In this document: piece by piece, positions 10,691-23,422 of the stretch
Numbering within the stretch: position 1 is the first letter of the stretch
Layout: each line of letters starts with the position of its first letter
NCBI GenBank assembly: GCA_903813345.2
Contig: CAIIXF020000002.1
Coordinates: forward strand, 13,414,150-13,478,149
Source of the DNA: Owenia fusiformis
Lineage: Eukaryota > Annelida > Polychaeta > Sabellida > Oweniidae
Direction: 5' to 3'
Length of the DNA: 64,000 bases
Notes under the pieces: generated by a model
Databases searched by the model: none
What the model was told of the DNA's origin: nothing
The model's input: the letters and a program-made list of their open reading frames with translations, nothing else
Position numbers and translations under genes: made by a program

Positions 10691-11355
10691 CTTCCCCCCA
10701 AGAAAAACTGGAATAGTACTGGGGGCAGCCCCCTGCTAATGGGATGCAACTGATTGCAAGAGATAAAAACTGGTCAAAAGCGACATCTACAGTAAGTCCT
10801 TGAAACTCAACCTAGTCCCCTAATGGAGACAAATGTGATTTCAACAGGACTGTCTTTCTGCAGGAAAACTGAAAAACTACTGGGAGTCCCCCCCCCTGCT
10901 AATGGGATGCAATTGATTGCAAGAGATAAAACTGGTCAAAATGCGACATCTACTGTAAGTCCTTGAAACTCAACCTAGTCCCCTAATGGAGACAAATGTG
11001 ATTTCAACAGGACTGTCTTTCCGCAGGAAAACTGGAAGAGTACTAGGAGTCCCCCCCCCCCCTGCTAATGGGATGCAATTGATTGCAAGAGATAAAAACT
11101 GGTCAGAGCGACATGTACGGTAGGTCCTTGAAACTCAACCTAGTCCCCTAATGGAGCCAAATGTGATTTCAACAGGACCGTCCTTCCGCACAAAAACTGG
11201 AATAGTACTGGGAGTTCCCCCCCCCCTGCTAATGGGATGCAACTGATTGCAAGAGATAAAACTGGTCAAAATGCGACATCTACTGTAAGTCCTGGAAACT
11301 TGACCTAGTCCCCTCGTGGAAAAAATGTGATTCCAACAGGACCGTCTTTTCGCAG
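10691..11355 (+). repeat. ladder of ~165-bp C-tract subrepeats (first of six)
   Basis: Each subrepeat reads ACTGGAATAGTACTGGGAG, a run of 5-14 C, TGCTAATGGGATGCAACTG, GACATCTACTGTAAGTCC and CAACAGGACTGTCTTTCCGC. Four to five copies occur per unit; other blocks are at about 13260-14046, 15980-16805, 18593-19345, 21263-22090 and 24013-24585. Every copy has a donor-like GTAAGT or GTAGGT and, ~65 bp on, a pyrimidine-rich CCGCAG/G acceptor-like end. The variable C runs would break any reading frame. Confidence 0.85.
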
Positions 11356-11724
11356 GGACTTCACCATCTGTGCTACAAATAGATAAAACATGTTGTAGTA
11401 GTTGTTATTTTACATAAAACTTTACATAAAAACTTTAAATAAAACTTTACACTATACTTTACACTACACTACTAAAAATTTACAGAATATTACAAAAGAT
11501 AAAATTTATTTCTCCCAATTTGATATAAACCAGTAGACTTCCATATTTTTGATTTTGAAACATGAACTCTATCCCCCCGGAAACCCAACCACCCCCCTCC
11601 CACTTTACCTTAGAGTCCAAGTTTCTCCACCAAAAATATGGGTCGGCCAACAAAAGACCACAAGTAAATATCAAACTGGGAGGCGCCCCCCATCCCTATG
11701 CAAAACCAGGAAGGAATACTTAAC

Positions 11725-12011
11725 TTAGGTAGCAGGAATGCAGGAACGCAGCTGTTGTCTCGGTTGTGTCGTTGGTCATCGGGCTCCTCATCTCCAAGCT
11801 GAAAGGGAACCTGAAAACAGAGGAACTAACCTGTTGTAATAATTGAATAGAAAAAAGTACTTACTTTGGTGCTTTGGTGACAGGAACACGAACACCTCTC
11901 GCCCATGATACTGTTTACGTGGACCGGACCTGATGGCTCAAAGTTGTCGAAAGACTGATCCAGCTGTCGCCCTAACTTGGTGTGTTTGCTGCATCTCTCG
12001 CGTAGTTGTAC
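11725..12011 (-). CDS. exon-like pair E1+E2, copy 1
   Basis: Minus strand: acceptor CTTTCAG at 12012-12018, E1 12011-11865 (147 nt, open), 54-nt intron-like gap with GTAAGT and TTTTCAG borders, then E2 11810-11725. The peptide begins VQLRERCSKHTKLGRQ. See the copy at 17174-17459 for the full description. Confidence 0.35.
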
Positions 12012-12480
12012 CTGAAAGATACAAGATAAGAAGATGAAAAATACAAGGATGCAACTTGGTCGAGTCACTTCCAATACAAGCGGAGGAGGGAATTCAAAGA
12101 CATTCCTTTCATTGACTCTAGTAAATCTGTCATAGCCTTATACCCCTCCTGGCTCAAGATTTATATCATCAAGTCAACTAACTGCTTGGGCAGATGTAAC
12201 TCTGTAGGAAGAATGGAATAGTTGAGCATATGTATATTCTTTAAGAACACAGACCACATGTGAAAATAATGAAACATGGCTTCATGGTACATCTGTACAT
12301 TAAGTGAAATCAAGGCAGTCCTCTTTTAGTGTATTTCTTAGAAAAAATGTTTGCCAAACATACATGTGCCAACAATGGGATTAGAATCCCAACAATTGAA
12401 AAATGTGTCGTTGTGGAATAACCGTACTGAACCAGAGAGCAAAATCATCAAATGATAGAACTGATTATGTGTTACAGTAC

Positions 12481-12692
12481 CTTTAACAAGATGGTTTGTA
12501 GATATAAATGCTGCAGATAGGTAGCACAAATTGCAGATTCTCTGTGGTTTTCCTTTTGTGTTTCTTTTTGTTCTCTCCAAGGCAAGAGGTATGTAGATCA
12601 CAAATGCTGCAGGTAGGTAGCACAAATTGTAGATTCTCTGTGGTTTTCCCTTTGTGGTTCTTTTTGTTCTCTTCAAGGCAAGAGGACTGCAC
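12481..12692 (-). other. exon-like block E3 (first full copy of five)
   Basis: Minus strand: TACTTTCAG precedes a 212-nt block ending AAAG/GTACTG. In the phase-0 frame it encodes two tandem 32-residue repeats (SCLGENKKNHKGKTTENLQ..) and then a TAA just before the donor-like site. A second frame stays open through the border. Other copies: 15171-15382, 17790-17999, 20482-20693 and 23213-23430. Their lengths differ (210-218 nt), so a shared coding frame is doubtful. Confidence 0.4.
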
Positions 12693-15374
12693 CTGAAAGT
12701 ACATTTAAGGAAAAGATCAGCGATGGTTCAATTAAAAAGAAAGAAACCCCGAAACTAAGCCCACAATTTTAACATGAAAACCCAAAAGAAAAGACCCTTC
12801 AATCTTCAACTGTAGCTAAAATGAACAGAAGACTTCAGACCTTCAAAATTTAGATCTGGAGTAGTACTTGAAGTCAACTTTAAAATTGAATCATTACTGA
12901 GTAAGTACTGGTCAACGAAATACAATACAATACAAAACAAAACAATACAAAACTATACAATACAATACAATACAATACTAAGCACTAGATCCATGATCTT
13001 GGTCATCTGGTTCGTTGCTTGTCTGGTTCGTTGCTTGTCTGGTTCGTTGGTTGTTTGGTTCGGTGGATGGAGTGTTGATTAGTTTGTTGATTAATTAGTT
13101 AGTTGGTTGGTTAGTTTTAACCTATTGGGTGGTCTGGTGGTTGTCTGGTTGGTTAGTTGGTTGGTTAGTAAGTAGGTTAGTTAATAGATTAAGCCTATTG
13201 GGTCATTGGTTGGTCGGTTGGATGTTCGGTAAGTTGGTTGGTTGGTTGTCTAGTTGTTTGACTTCCCCCCAAGAAAAACTGGAATAGTACTGGGAGCAGC
13301 CCCCTGCTAATGGGATGCAACTGATTGCAAGAGATAAAAACTGGTCAAAAGCTACATCTACAGTAAGTCCTTGAAACTCAACCTAGTCCCCTAATGGAGA
13401 CAAATGTGATTTCAACAGGACTGTCTTTCTGCAGGAAAACTGAAAAACTACTGGGAGATCCCCCCCCCTGCTAATGGGATGCAACTGATTGCAAGAGATA
13501 AAACTGGTCAAAATGCGCCATCTACTGTAAGTCCTTGAAACTCAACCTACTCCCCTAATGGAGACAAATGTGATTTCAACAGGACTGTCTTTCCGCAGGA
13601 AAACTGGAAGAGTACTGGGAGTCCCCCCCTGCTAATGGGATGCAATTGATTGCAAGAGATAAAAACTGGTCAGAGCGACATGTACGGTAGGTCCTTGAAA
13701 CTCAACCTAGTCCCCTAATGGAGACAAATGTGATTTCAACAGGACCGTCCTTCCGCACGAAAACTGGAATAGTACTGGGAGTTCCCCCACTGGTCAAAAG
13801 CGACATCTACGGTAAGTCCTTGAAACTCAACTTAGTCCCCTAATGGAGATAAATGTGATTTCAACAGGACTGTCATTCTGCAGGAAAACTGGAATAGTAC
13901 TGGGAGTTCCCCCCCCCTTCTAATGGGATGCAACTGATTGCAAGAGATATAACTGGTCAAAATGCGACATCTACTGTAAGTCCTAGAAACTTGACCTAGT
14001 CCCCTCGTGGAAAAAATTTGATTCCATCAGGACCGTCTTTTCGCAGGGACTTCACCATCTGTGCTACAAATAGATAAAACATGTTGTAGTAGTTGTTATT
14101 TTACATAAAACTTTACATAAAAACTTTAAATAAAACTTTACACTATACTTTACACTACACTACTAAAAATTTACAGAATATTACAAAAGATATAATTTAT
14201 TTCTCCCAATTTGATATTAACCAGTAGACTTCCATATTTTTGATTTTGAAACATGAACTCTATCCCCCGGAAACCCAACCACCCCCCTCCCACTTTACCT
14301 TAGAGTCCTAGTTTCTCCACCATAAATATGGGTCGGCCAACAAAAGTCCACAAGTAAATATCAAACTGGGAGGCGCCCCCCATCCCTATGCAAAACCAGG
14401 AAGGAATACTTAACTTAGGTAGCAGGAACGCAGGAACGCAGCTGTTGTCTCGGTTGTGTCGTTGGTCATCGGGCTCCTCATCTCCAAGCTGAAAGGGAAC
14501 CTGAAAACAGAGGAACTAACCTGTTGTAATAATTGAATAGAAAAAAGTACTTACTTTGGTGCTTTGGTGACAGGAACACGAACACCTCTCGTCCATGATA
14601 CTGTTTACGTCGACCGGACCTGATGGCTCAAAGTTGTCGAAAGCCTGATCCAGCTGTCGCCCTAACTTGGTGTGTTTGCTGCATCTCTCTCATAGTTGTA
14701 CCTGAAAGATACAAGATAAGAAAATGAAAAATACAAGGATGCAACTTGGTCGAGTCACTTCCAATACAAGCGGAGGAGGGAATGCAAAGACATTCCTTTC
14801 ATTGACTCTAGTAAATCTGTCATAGCCTTATACCCCTCCCGGCTCAAGATTTATATCATCAAGTCAACTAACTGCTTGGGCAGATGTAACTCTGTAGGAA
14901 GAATGGAATAGTTGAGCATATGTATATTCTTTAAGAACACAGACCACATGTGAAAATAATGAAACATGGCTTCATGGTACATCTGTACATTAAGTGAAAT
15001 CAAGGCAGTCCTCTTTTAGTGTATTTCTTAGAAAAAATGTTTGCCAAACATACATGTGCCAACAATGGGATTAGAATCCCAACAATTGAAAAATGTGTCG
15101 TTGTGGAATAACCGTACTGAACCAGAGAGCAAAATCATCAAATGATAGAACTGATTATGTGTTACAGTACCTTTAACAAGATGGTATGTAGATATAAATG
15201 CTGCAGATAGGTAGCACAAATTGCAGATTCTCTGTAGTTTTCCCTTTGTGGTTCTTTTTGTTCTCTCCAAGGCAAGAGGTATGTAGATCACAAATGCTGC
15301 AGGTAGGTAGCACAAATTGTAGATTCTCTGTGGTTTTCCCTTTGTGGTTCTTTTTGTTCTCTCCAAGGCAAGAG
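12685..15374. repeat. array unit 2 (2690 bp)
   Basis: GGTT tract 13010-13258, five C-tract subrepeats (one with an internal deletion at about 13787), E2 14415-14500, E1 14555-14701. E1 has an in-frame TGA. Confidence 0.9.
14415..14701 (-). pseudogene. exon-like pair E1+E2, copy 2 (nonsense)
   Basis: Same borders as the other copies. The fourth E1 codon, CGA or CGC elsewhere, is TGA here (CATAGTTGTAC on the plus strand). The change is a C-to-T transition at a CpG. Splice-like borders are intact. Confidence 0.4.
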
Positions 15375-17991
15375 GACTGCACCTGAAAGTACATTTAAGG
15401 AAAAGATCAGCGATGGTTCAATTAAAAAGAAAGAAACCCCGAAACTAAGCCCACAATTTTAACATGAAAACCCAAAAGAAAAGACCCTTCAATCTACAAC
15501 TGTAGCTTAAATGAACACAAGACTTCAGACCTTCAAAATTTAGATCTGGAGTAGTACTTGAAGTCAACTTTAAAATTGAATCATTACTGAGTAAGTACTG
15601 GTCAACGAAATACAATACAATTCAAAACAAAACAATACAAAACTATACAATACAATACAATACAATACAATACTAAGCACTAGATCCATGATCTTACATG
15701 TAGTCATCTGGTTCGTTGCTTGTCTGGTTCGTTGCTTGTCTGGTTAGTTGGTTGTTTTGTTCGTTGGTTGTTTGGTTTGTTGGATGGAGTGTTGATTAGT
15801 TTGTTGATTAATTAGTTAGTTGGTTGGTTAGTTTTAACCTATTGGGTGGTCTGGTGGTTGTCTGGTTGGTTAGTTGGTTGGTTAGTTAGTAAGTTAGTTA
15901 ATAGATTAAGCCTATTGGGTCATTGGTTGGTCGGTTGGATGTTCGGTAAGTTGGTTGGTAGGTTGTCTGGTTGTTTGACTTCCCCCAAGAAAAACTGGAA
16001 TAGTACTGGGAGCAGCCCCCTGCTAATGGGATGCAACTGATTGCAAGAGATAAAAACTGGTCAAAAGCGACATCTACAGTAAGTCCTTGAAACTCAACCT
16101 AGTCCCCTAATGGAGACAAATGTGATTTCAACAGGACTGTCTTTCTGCAGGAAAACTGAAAAACTACTGGGAGTTCCCCCCCCCCCCTGCTAATGGGATG
16201 CAACTGATTGCAAGAGATAAAACTGGTCAAAAGCGACATCTACTGTAAGTCCTTGAAACTCAACCTAGTCCCCTAAAGGAGACAAATGTGATTTCAACAG
16301 GACTGTCTTTCCGCATGAAAACTGGAAGGGTACTGGGAGTCCCCCCCCCGCTAATGGGATGCAATTGATTGCAAGAGATAAAAACTGGTCAGAGCGACAT
16401 GTACGGTAGGTCCTTGAAACTCAACCTAGTCCCCTAATGGAGACAAATGTGATTTCAACAGGACCGTCCTTCCGCACAAAAACTGGAATAGTACTGGGAG
16501 TCCCCCCCCCCCTGCTAATGGGATGCAACTGATTGCAAGAGATGAAAACTGGTCAAAAGCGACATGTACGGTAAGTCCTTGAAACTCAACCTAGTCCCCT
16601 AATGGAGATAAATGTGATTTCAACAGGACTGTCATTCCGCAGGAGAACTGGAATAGTACTGGGAGTTCCCCCCCCTTCTAATGGGATGCAACTGATTGCA
16701 AGAGATAAAACTGGTCAAAATGCGACATCTACTGTAAGTCCTGGAAACTTGACCTAGTCCCCTCGTGGAAAAAATGTGATTCCAACAGGACCGTCTTTTC
16801 GCAGGGACTTCACCATCTGTGCTACAAATAGATAAAACATGTTGTAGTAGTTGTTATTTTACATAAAACTTTACATAAAAACTTTAAATAAAACTTTACA
16901 CTATACTTTACACTACACTACTAAAAATTTACAGAATATTACAAAAGATAAAATTTATTTCTCCCAATTTGATATAAACCAGTAGACTTCCATATTTTTG
17001 ATTTTGAAACATGAACTCGATCCCCCCGGAAACCCAACCACCCCCCTCCCACTTTACCTTAGAGTCCAAGTTTCTCCACCAAAAATATGGGTCGGCCAAC
17101 AAAAGTCCACAAGTAAATATCAAACTGGGAGGCGCCCCCCATCCCTATGCAAAACCAGGAAGGAATACTTAACTTAGGTAGCAGGAACGCAGGAACGCAG
17201 CTGTTGTCTCGGTTGTGTCGTTGGTCATCGGGCTCCTCATCTCCAAGCTGAAAGGGAACCTGAAAACAGAGGAACTAAACTGTTGTAATAATTGAATAGA
17301 AAAAGTACTTACTTTGGTGCTTTGGTGACAGGAACACGAACACCTCTCGCCCATGATACTGTTTATGTGGACCGGACCTGATGGCTCAAAGTTGTCGAAA
17401 GACTGATCCAGCTGTCGCCCTAACTTGGTGTGTTTGCTGCATCTCTCTCGTAGTTGTACCTGAAAGATACAAGATAAGAAAATGAAAAATACAAGGATGC
17501 AACTTGGTCGAGTCACTTCCAATACAAGCGGAGGAGGGAATTCAAAGACATTCCTTTCATTGACCACATGTGAAAATAATGAAACATGGCTTCATGGTAC
17601 ATCTGTACATTAAGTGAAATCAAGGCAGTCATCATTTAGTGTATTTTTTAGAAAAAATGTTTGCCAAACATACATGTGCCAACAATGGGATTAGAATCCC
17701 AACAATTGAAAATGTGTCATTGTGGAATAACCGTACTGAACCAGAGAGCAAAATCATCAAATGATAGAACTGATTATGTGTTACAGTACCTTTAACAAGA
17801 TGGTATGTAGATATAAATGCTGCAGATAGGTAGCACAAATTGCAGATTCTCTGTGGTTTTCTGTGGTTTTTCTTTTTGTTCTCTCCAAGGCAAGAGGTAT
17901 GTAGATACAAATGCTGAAGATAGGTAGCACACATTGTAGATTCTCTGTGGTTTTCCTTTTGTGGTTCTTTTTGTTCTCTCCAAGGCAAGAG
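15375..17991. repeat. array unit 3 (2617 bp)
   Basis: GGTT tract 15708-15980, five C-tract subrepeats, E2 17174-17259, E1 17313-17459. About 90 bp found in other units between E1 and E3 (the GTAAATCTGTCATAGCC segment) are missing near 17562. It shares CTAAAGGAGACAAATG and GGAAGGGTACTGGG with unit 5. Confidence 0.9.
17174..17459 (-). CDS. exon-like pair E1+E2, copy 3 (longest open version)
   Basis: I do not recognise the product. On the minus strand CTTTCAG is followed by E1 (17459-17313, 147 nt, phase 0 to 0), whose peptide starts VQLRERCSKHTKLGRQ and ends GERCSCSCHQSTK. Next comes a 53-nt intron-like gap (GTAAGTAC..TTTTCAG), then E2 (17259-17174), starting VPFQLGDEEPDDQRHN and ending at a GTTAAG donor-like site. 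The peptides are hydrophilic and Cys-containing, as in a secreted or extracellular protein, but no family is evident. In this copy the gap is one base shorter than in the others, so the frame reads straight through it. Five copies exist, two with a nonsense codon. They may be exons of a gene with tandemly duplicated exon sets, or passengers of a tandem repeat. Confidence 0.4.
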
Positions 17992-20685
17992 GACTGCACC
18001 TGAAAGTACATTTAAGGAAAAGATCAGCGATGGTTCAATTAAAAAGAAAGAAACCCCGAAACTAAGCCCACAATTTTAAAATGAAAACCCAAAAGAAAAG
18101 ACCCTTCAATCTTCAACTGTAGCTAAATTGAACACAAGACTTCAGACCTTCAAAATTTAGATCTGGAGTAGTACTTGAAGTCAACTTTAAAATTGAATCA
18201 TTACTGAGTAAGTACTGGTCAACGAAATACAATACAATACAAAACAATACAAAACTATACAATACAATACAATACAATACAATTCAATACAATACTAAGC
18301 ACTAGATCCATGATCTTGGTCATCTGGTTCGTTGCTTGTCTGGTTCGTTGCTTGTCTGGTTCGTTGCTTGTCTGGTTCGTTGGTTGTTTGGTTCGTTGGA
18401 TGGAGTGTTGATTAGTTTGTTGATTAATTAGTTAGTTGGTTGGTTAGTTTTAACCTATTGGGTGGTCTGGTGGTTGTCTGGTTGGTTAGTTGGTTGGTTA
18501 GTAAGTAAGTTAGTTAATAGATTAAGCCTATTGGGTCATTGGTTGGTCGGTTGGATGTTCGGTAAGTTGGTTGGTTGGTTGTCTGGTTGTTTGACTTCCC
18601 CCCAAGAAAAACTTGAATAGTCCCGGGAGCAACCCCCTGCTAATGGGATGCAACTGATTGCAAGAGATAAAAACTGGTCAAAAGCGACATCTACAGTAAG
18701 TCCTTGAAACTCAACCTAGTCCCCTAATGGAGACAAATGTGATTTCAACAGGACTGTCTTTCTGCAGGAAAACTGAAAAACTACTGGGAGTCCCCCCCCC
18801 TGCTAATGGGATGCAACTGATTGCAAGAGATAAAACTGGTCAAAATGCGACATCTACTGCAAGTCCTTGAAACTCAACCTAGTCCCCTAATGGAGACAAA
18901 TGTGATTTCAACAGGACTGTCTTTCCGCAGGAAAACTGGAAGAGTACTGGGAGTCCCCCCCCCTGCTAATGGGATGCAATTGGTTGCAAGAGATAAGATA
19001 AAAACTGGTCAGAGCGACATGTACAGTAGGTCCTTGAAACTCAACCTAGTCCCCTAATGGAGACAAATGTGATTTCAACAGGACCGTCCTTCCGCACGAA
19101 AACTGGAATAGTACTGGGAGTTCCCCCCCCATGCTAATGGGATGCAACTGATTGCAAGAGATGAAAACTGGTCAAAAGTGACATCTACGGTAAGTCCTTG
19201 AAACTCAACCTAGTCCCCTAATGGAGATAAATGTGATTTCAACAGGACTGTCATTCCGAAGGAAAACTGGAATAGTACATCTACTGTAAGTCCTGGAAAC
19301 TTGACCTAGTCCCCTCGTGGAAAAAATGTGATTCCAACAGGACCGTCTTTTCGCAGGGACTTCACCATCTGTGCTACAAATAGATAAAACATGTTGCAGT
19401 AGTTGTTATTTTACATAAAACTTTACATAAAAACTTTAAATAAAACTTTACACTATACTTTACACTACACTACTAAAAATCTACAGAATATTACAAAAGA
19501 TATAATTTATTTCTCCCAATTTGATATAAACCAGTAGACTTCCATATTTTTGATTTTGAAACATGAACTCTATCCCCCCGGAAACCCAACCACCCCCCTC
19601 CCACTTTACCTTAGAGTCCAAGTTTCTCCACCAAAAATATGGGTCGGCCAACAAAAGTCCACAAGTAAATATCAAACTGGGAGGCGCCCCCCATCCCTAT
19701 GCAAAACCAGGAAGGAATACTTAACTTAGGTAGCAGGAACGCAGGAACGCAACTGTTGTCTCGGTTGTGTCGTTGGTCATCGGGCTCCTCATCTCCAAGC
19801 TGAAAGGGAACCTGAAAACAGAGGAACTAACCTGTTGTAATAATTGAATAGAAAAAAGTACTTACTTTGGTGCTTTGGTGACAGGAACACGAACACCTCT
19901 CGCCCATGATACTGTTTAAGTCGACCAGACCTGATGGCTCAAAGTTGTCGAAAGACTGATCCAGCTGTCGCCCTAACTTGGTGTGTTTGCTGCATCTCTC
20001 TCATAGTTGTACCTGAAAGATACAAGATAAGAAAATGAAAAATACAAGGATGCAACTTGGTCGAGTCACTTCCAATACAAGCGGAGGAGGGAATGCAAAG
20101 ACATTCCTTTCATTGACTCTAGTAAATCTGTCATAGCCTTATACCCCTCCCGGCTCAAGATTTATATCATCAAGTCAACTAACTGCTTGGGCAGATGTAA
20201 CTCTGTAGGAAGAATGGAATAGTTGAGCATATGTATATTCTTTAAGAACACAGACCACATGTGAAAATTATGAAACATGGCTTCATGGTACATCTGTACA
20301 TTAAGTGAAATCAAGGCAGTCCTCTTTTAGTGTATTTCTTAGAAAAAATGTTTGCCAAACATACATGTGCCAACAATGGGATTAGAATCCCAACAATTGA
20401 AAAATGTGTCGTTGTGGAATAACTGTACTGAACCAGAGAGCAAAATCATCAAATGATAGAACTGATTATGTGTTACAGTACCTTTAACAAGATGGTATGT
20501 AGATATAAATGCTGCAGATAGGTAGCACAAATTGCAGATTCTCTGTGGTTTTCCCTTTGTGGTTCTTTTTGTTCTCTCCAAGGCAAGAGGTATGTAGATC
20601 ACAAATGCTGCAGGTAGGTAGCACAAATTGTAGATTCTCTGTGGTTTTCCCTTTGTGGTTCTTTTTGTTCTCTCCAAGGCAAGAG
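17992..20685. repeat. array unit 4 (2694 bp)
   Basis: GGTT tract 18320-18592, four full C-tract subrepeats plus a truncated one, E2 19726-19811, E1 19866-20012 (TGA as in unit 2). The variant GAATAGTCCCGGGAGCA at 18614 is shared with unit 6. Confidence 0.9.
19726..20012 (-). pseudogene. exon-like pair E1+E2, copy 4 (nonsense)
   Basis: Carries the same CGA-to-TGA change in the fourth E1 codon as copy 2. Borders are otherwise conserved. Confidence 0.4.
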
Positions 20686-23422
20686 GACTGCACCTGAAAG
20701 TACATTTAAGGAAAAGATCAGCGATGGTTCAATTAAAAAGAAAGAAACCCCGAAACTAAGCCCACAATTTTAACATGAAAACCCAAAAGAAAAGACCCTT
20801 CAATCTACAACTGTAGCTAAAATGAACACAAGACTTCAAACCTTGAAAATTTAGATCTGGAGTAGTACTTGAAGTCAACTTTAAAATTGAATCATTACTG
20901 AGTAAGTACTGGTCAACGAAATACAATACAATACAAAACAAAACAATACAAAACTATACAATACAATACAATACAATACTAAGCACTAGATCCATGATCT
21001 TGGTCATCTGGTTCGTTGCTTGTCTGGTTCGTTGCTTGTCTGGTTCGTTGGTTGTTTGGTTCGTTGGATGGAGTGTTGATTAGTTTGTTGATTAATTAGT
21101 TAGTTGGTTGGTTAGTTTTAACCTATTGGGTGGTCTGGTGGTTGTCTGGTTGGTTAGTTGGTTGGTTAGTAAGTAAGTTAGTTAATAGATTAAGCCTATT
21201 GGGTCATTGGTTGGTCGGTTGGATGTTCGGTAAGTTGGTTGGTAGGTTGTCTGGTTGTTTGACTTCCCCCCAAGAAAAACTGGAATAGTACTGGGAGCAG
21301 CCCCCTGCTAATGGGATGCAACTGATTGCAAGAGATAAAAACTGGTCAAAAGCGACATCTACAGTAAGTCCTTGAAACTCAACCTAGTCCCCTAATGGAG
21401 ACAAATGTGATTTCAACAGGACTGTCTTTCTGCAGGAAAACTGAAAAACAACTGGGAGTTCCCCCCCCCCTGCTAATGGGATGCAACTGATTGCAAGAGA
21501 TAAAACTGGTCAAAAGCCACATTTACTGTAAGTCCTTGAAACTCAACCTAGTCCCCTAAAGGAGACAAATGTGATTTCAACAGGACTGTCTTTCCGCAGG
21601 AAAACTGGAAGGGTACTGGGAGTCCCCCGCCCCCTGCTAATGGGATGCAATTGATTGCAAGAGATAAAAACTGGTCAGAGCGACATGTACGGTAGGTCCT
21701 TGAAACTCAACCTAGTCCCCTAATGGAGACAAATGTGATTTCAACAGGACCGTCCTTCCGCACAAAAACTTGAATAGTACTGGGAGTCCCCCCCCTGCTA
21801 ATGGGATGCAACTGATTGCAAGATATGAAAACTGGTCAAAAGCGACATGTACGGTAAGTCCTTGAAACTCAACCTAGTCCCCTAATGGAGATAAATGTGA
21901 TTTCAACAGGACTGTCATTCCGCAGGAGAACTGGAATAGTACTGGGAGTTCCCCCCCCCTTCTAATGGGATGCAACTGATTGCAAGAGATAAAACTGGTC
22001 AAAATGCGACATCTACTGTAAGTCCTGGAAACTTGACCTAGTCCCCTCGTGGAAAAAATGTGATTCCAACAGGACCGTCTTTTCGCAGGGACTTCACCAT
22101 CTGTGCTACAAATAGATAAAACATGTTGTAGTAGTTGTTATTTTACATAAAACTTTACATAAAAACTTTAAATAAAACTTTACACTATACTTTACACTAC
22201 ACTACTAAAAATTTACAGAATATTACAAAAGATAAAATTTATTTCTCCCAATTTGATATAAACCAGTAGACTTCCATATTTTTGATTTTGAAACATGAAC
22301 TCGATCCCCCGGAAACCCAACCACCCCCCTCCCACTTTACCTTAGAGTCCAAGTTTCTCCACCAAAAATATGGGTCGGCCAACAAAAGTCCACAAGTAAA
22401 TATCAAACTGGGAGGCGCCCCCCATCCCTATGCAAAACCAGGAAGGAATACTTAACTTAGGTAGCAGGAACGCAGGAACGCAGCTGTTGTCTCGGTTGTG
22501 TCGTTGGTCATCGGGCTCCTCATCTCCAAGCTGAAAGGGAACCTGAAAACAGAGGAACTAACCTGTTGTAATAATTGAATAGAAAAAAGTACTTACTTTG
22601 GTGCTTTGGTGACAGGAACGAGAACACCTCTCGCCCATGATACTGTTTACGTGGACCGGACCTGATGGCTCAAAGTTGTCGAAAGACTGATCCAGCTGTC
22701 GCCCTAACTTGGTGTGTTTGCTGCATCTCTCTCGTAGTTGTACCTGAAAGATACAAGATAAGAAAATGAAAAATACAAGGATGCAACTTGGTCGAGTCAC
22801 TTCCAATACAAGCGGAGGAGGGAATGCAAAGACATTCCTTTCATTGACTCTAGTAAATCTGTCATAGCCTTATACCCCTCCTGGCTCAAGATTTATATCA
22901 TCAAGTCAACTAACTGCTTGGGCAGATGTAACTCTGTAGGAAGAATGGAATAGTTGAGCATATGTATATTCTTTAAGAACACAGACCACATGTGAAAATA
23001 ATGAAACATGGCTTCATGGTACATCTGTACATTAAGTGAAATCAAGGCAGTCCTCTTTTAGTGTATTTCTTAGAAAAAATGTTTGCCAAACATACATGTG
23101 CCAACAATAGGATTAGAATCCCAACAATTGAAAAATGTGTCGTTGTGGAATAACCGTACTGAACCAGAGAGCAAAATCATCAAATGATAGAACTAATTAT
23201 GTGTTACAGTACCTTTAACAAGATGGTATGTAGATATAAATGCTGCAGATAGGTAGCACAAATTGCAGATTCTCTGTGGTTTTCCTTTTGTGTTTCTTTT
23301 TGTTCTCTCCAAGGCAAGAGATATGTAGATCACAAATGCTGCAGGTACATGTAGGTAGCAAAAATTGTAGATTCTCTGTGGTTTTCCCTTTGTGGTTCTT
23401 TTTGTTCTCTCCAAGGCAAGAG
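20686..23422. repeat. array unit 5 (2737 bp)
   Basis: GGTT tract 21003-21262, five C-tract subrepeats, E2 22457-22542, E1 22597-22743 (open). Diagnostic variants are shared with unit 3 at a distance of about 5.28 kb. E3 has a 6-bp insertion (ACATGT) at about 23346. Confidence 0.9.
22457..22743 (-). CDS. exon-like pair E1+E2, copy 5
   Basis: Open like copies 1 and 3. One substitution changes CSCSC to CSRSC near the end of E1, removing a cysteine. Borders are as in the other copies. Confidence 0.35.

Larger units (their letters stand above)
10118..12684. repeat. array unit 1 (2567 bp)
   Basis: Contains the TACAA run at 10348-10403, the GGTT tract at 10436-10690, four C-tract subrepeats (10691-11355), E2 11725-11810 and E1 11865-12011. 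E3 (12481-12692) straddles the unit border. E1 is open in this copy. Confidence 0.9.

Noticed and set aside
11480-11674. 64-codon minus-strand frame repeated in the array (also 16929, 19481)
   Set aside because: No splice-like borders or domain; it recurs only because the unit is duplicated, and it lies in the AT-rich spacer.
15846-16040. Hydrophobic WLVGWLV-type frames in the array (also 23882-24067)
   Set aside because: Direct translation of the GGTT low-complexity tract.
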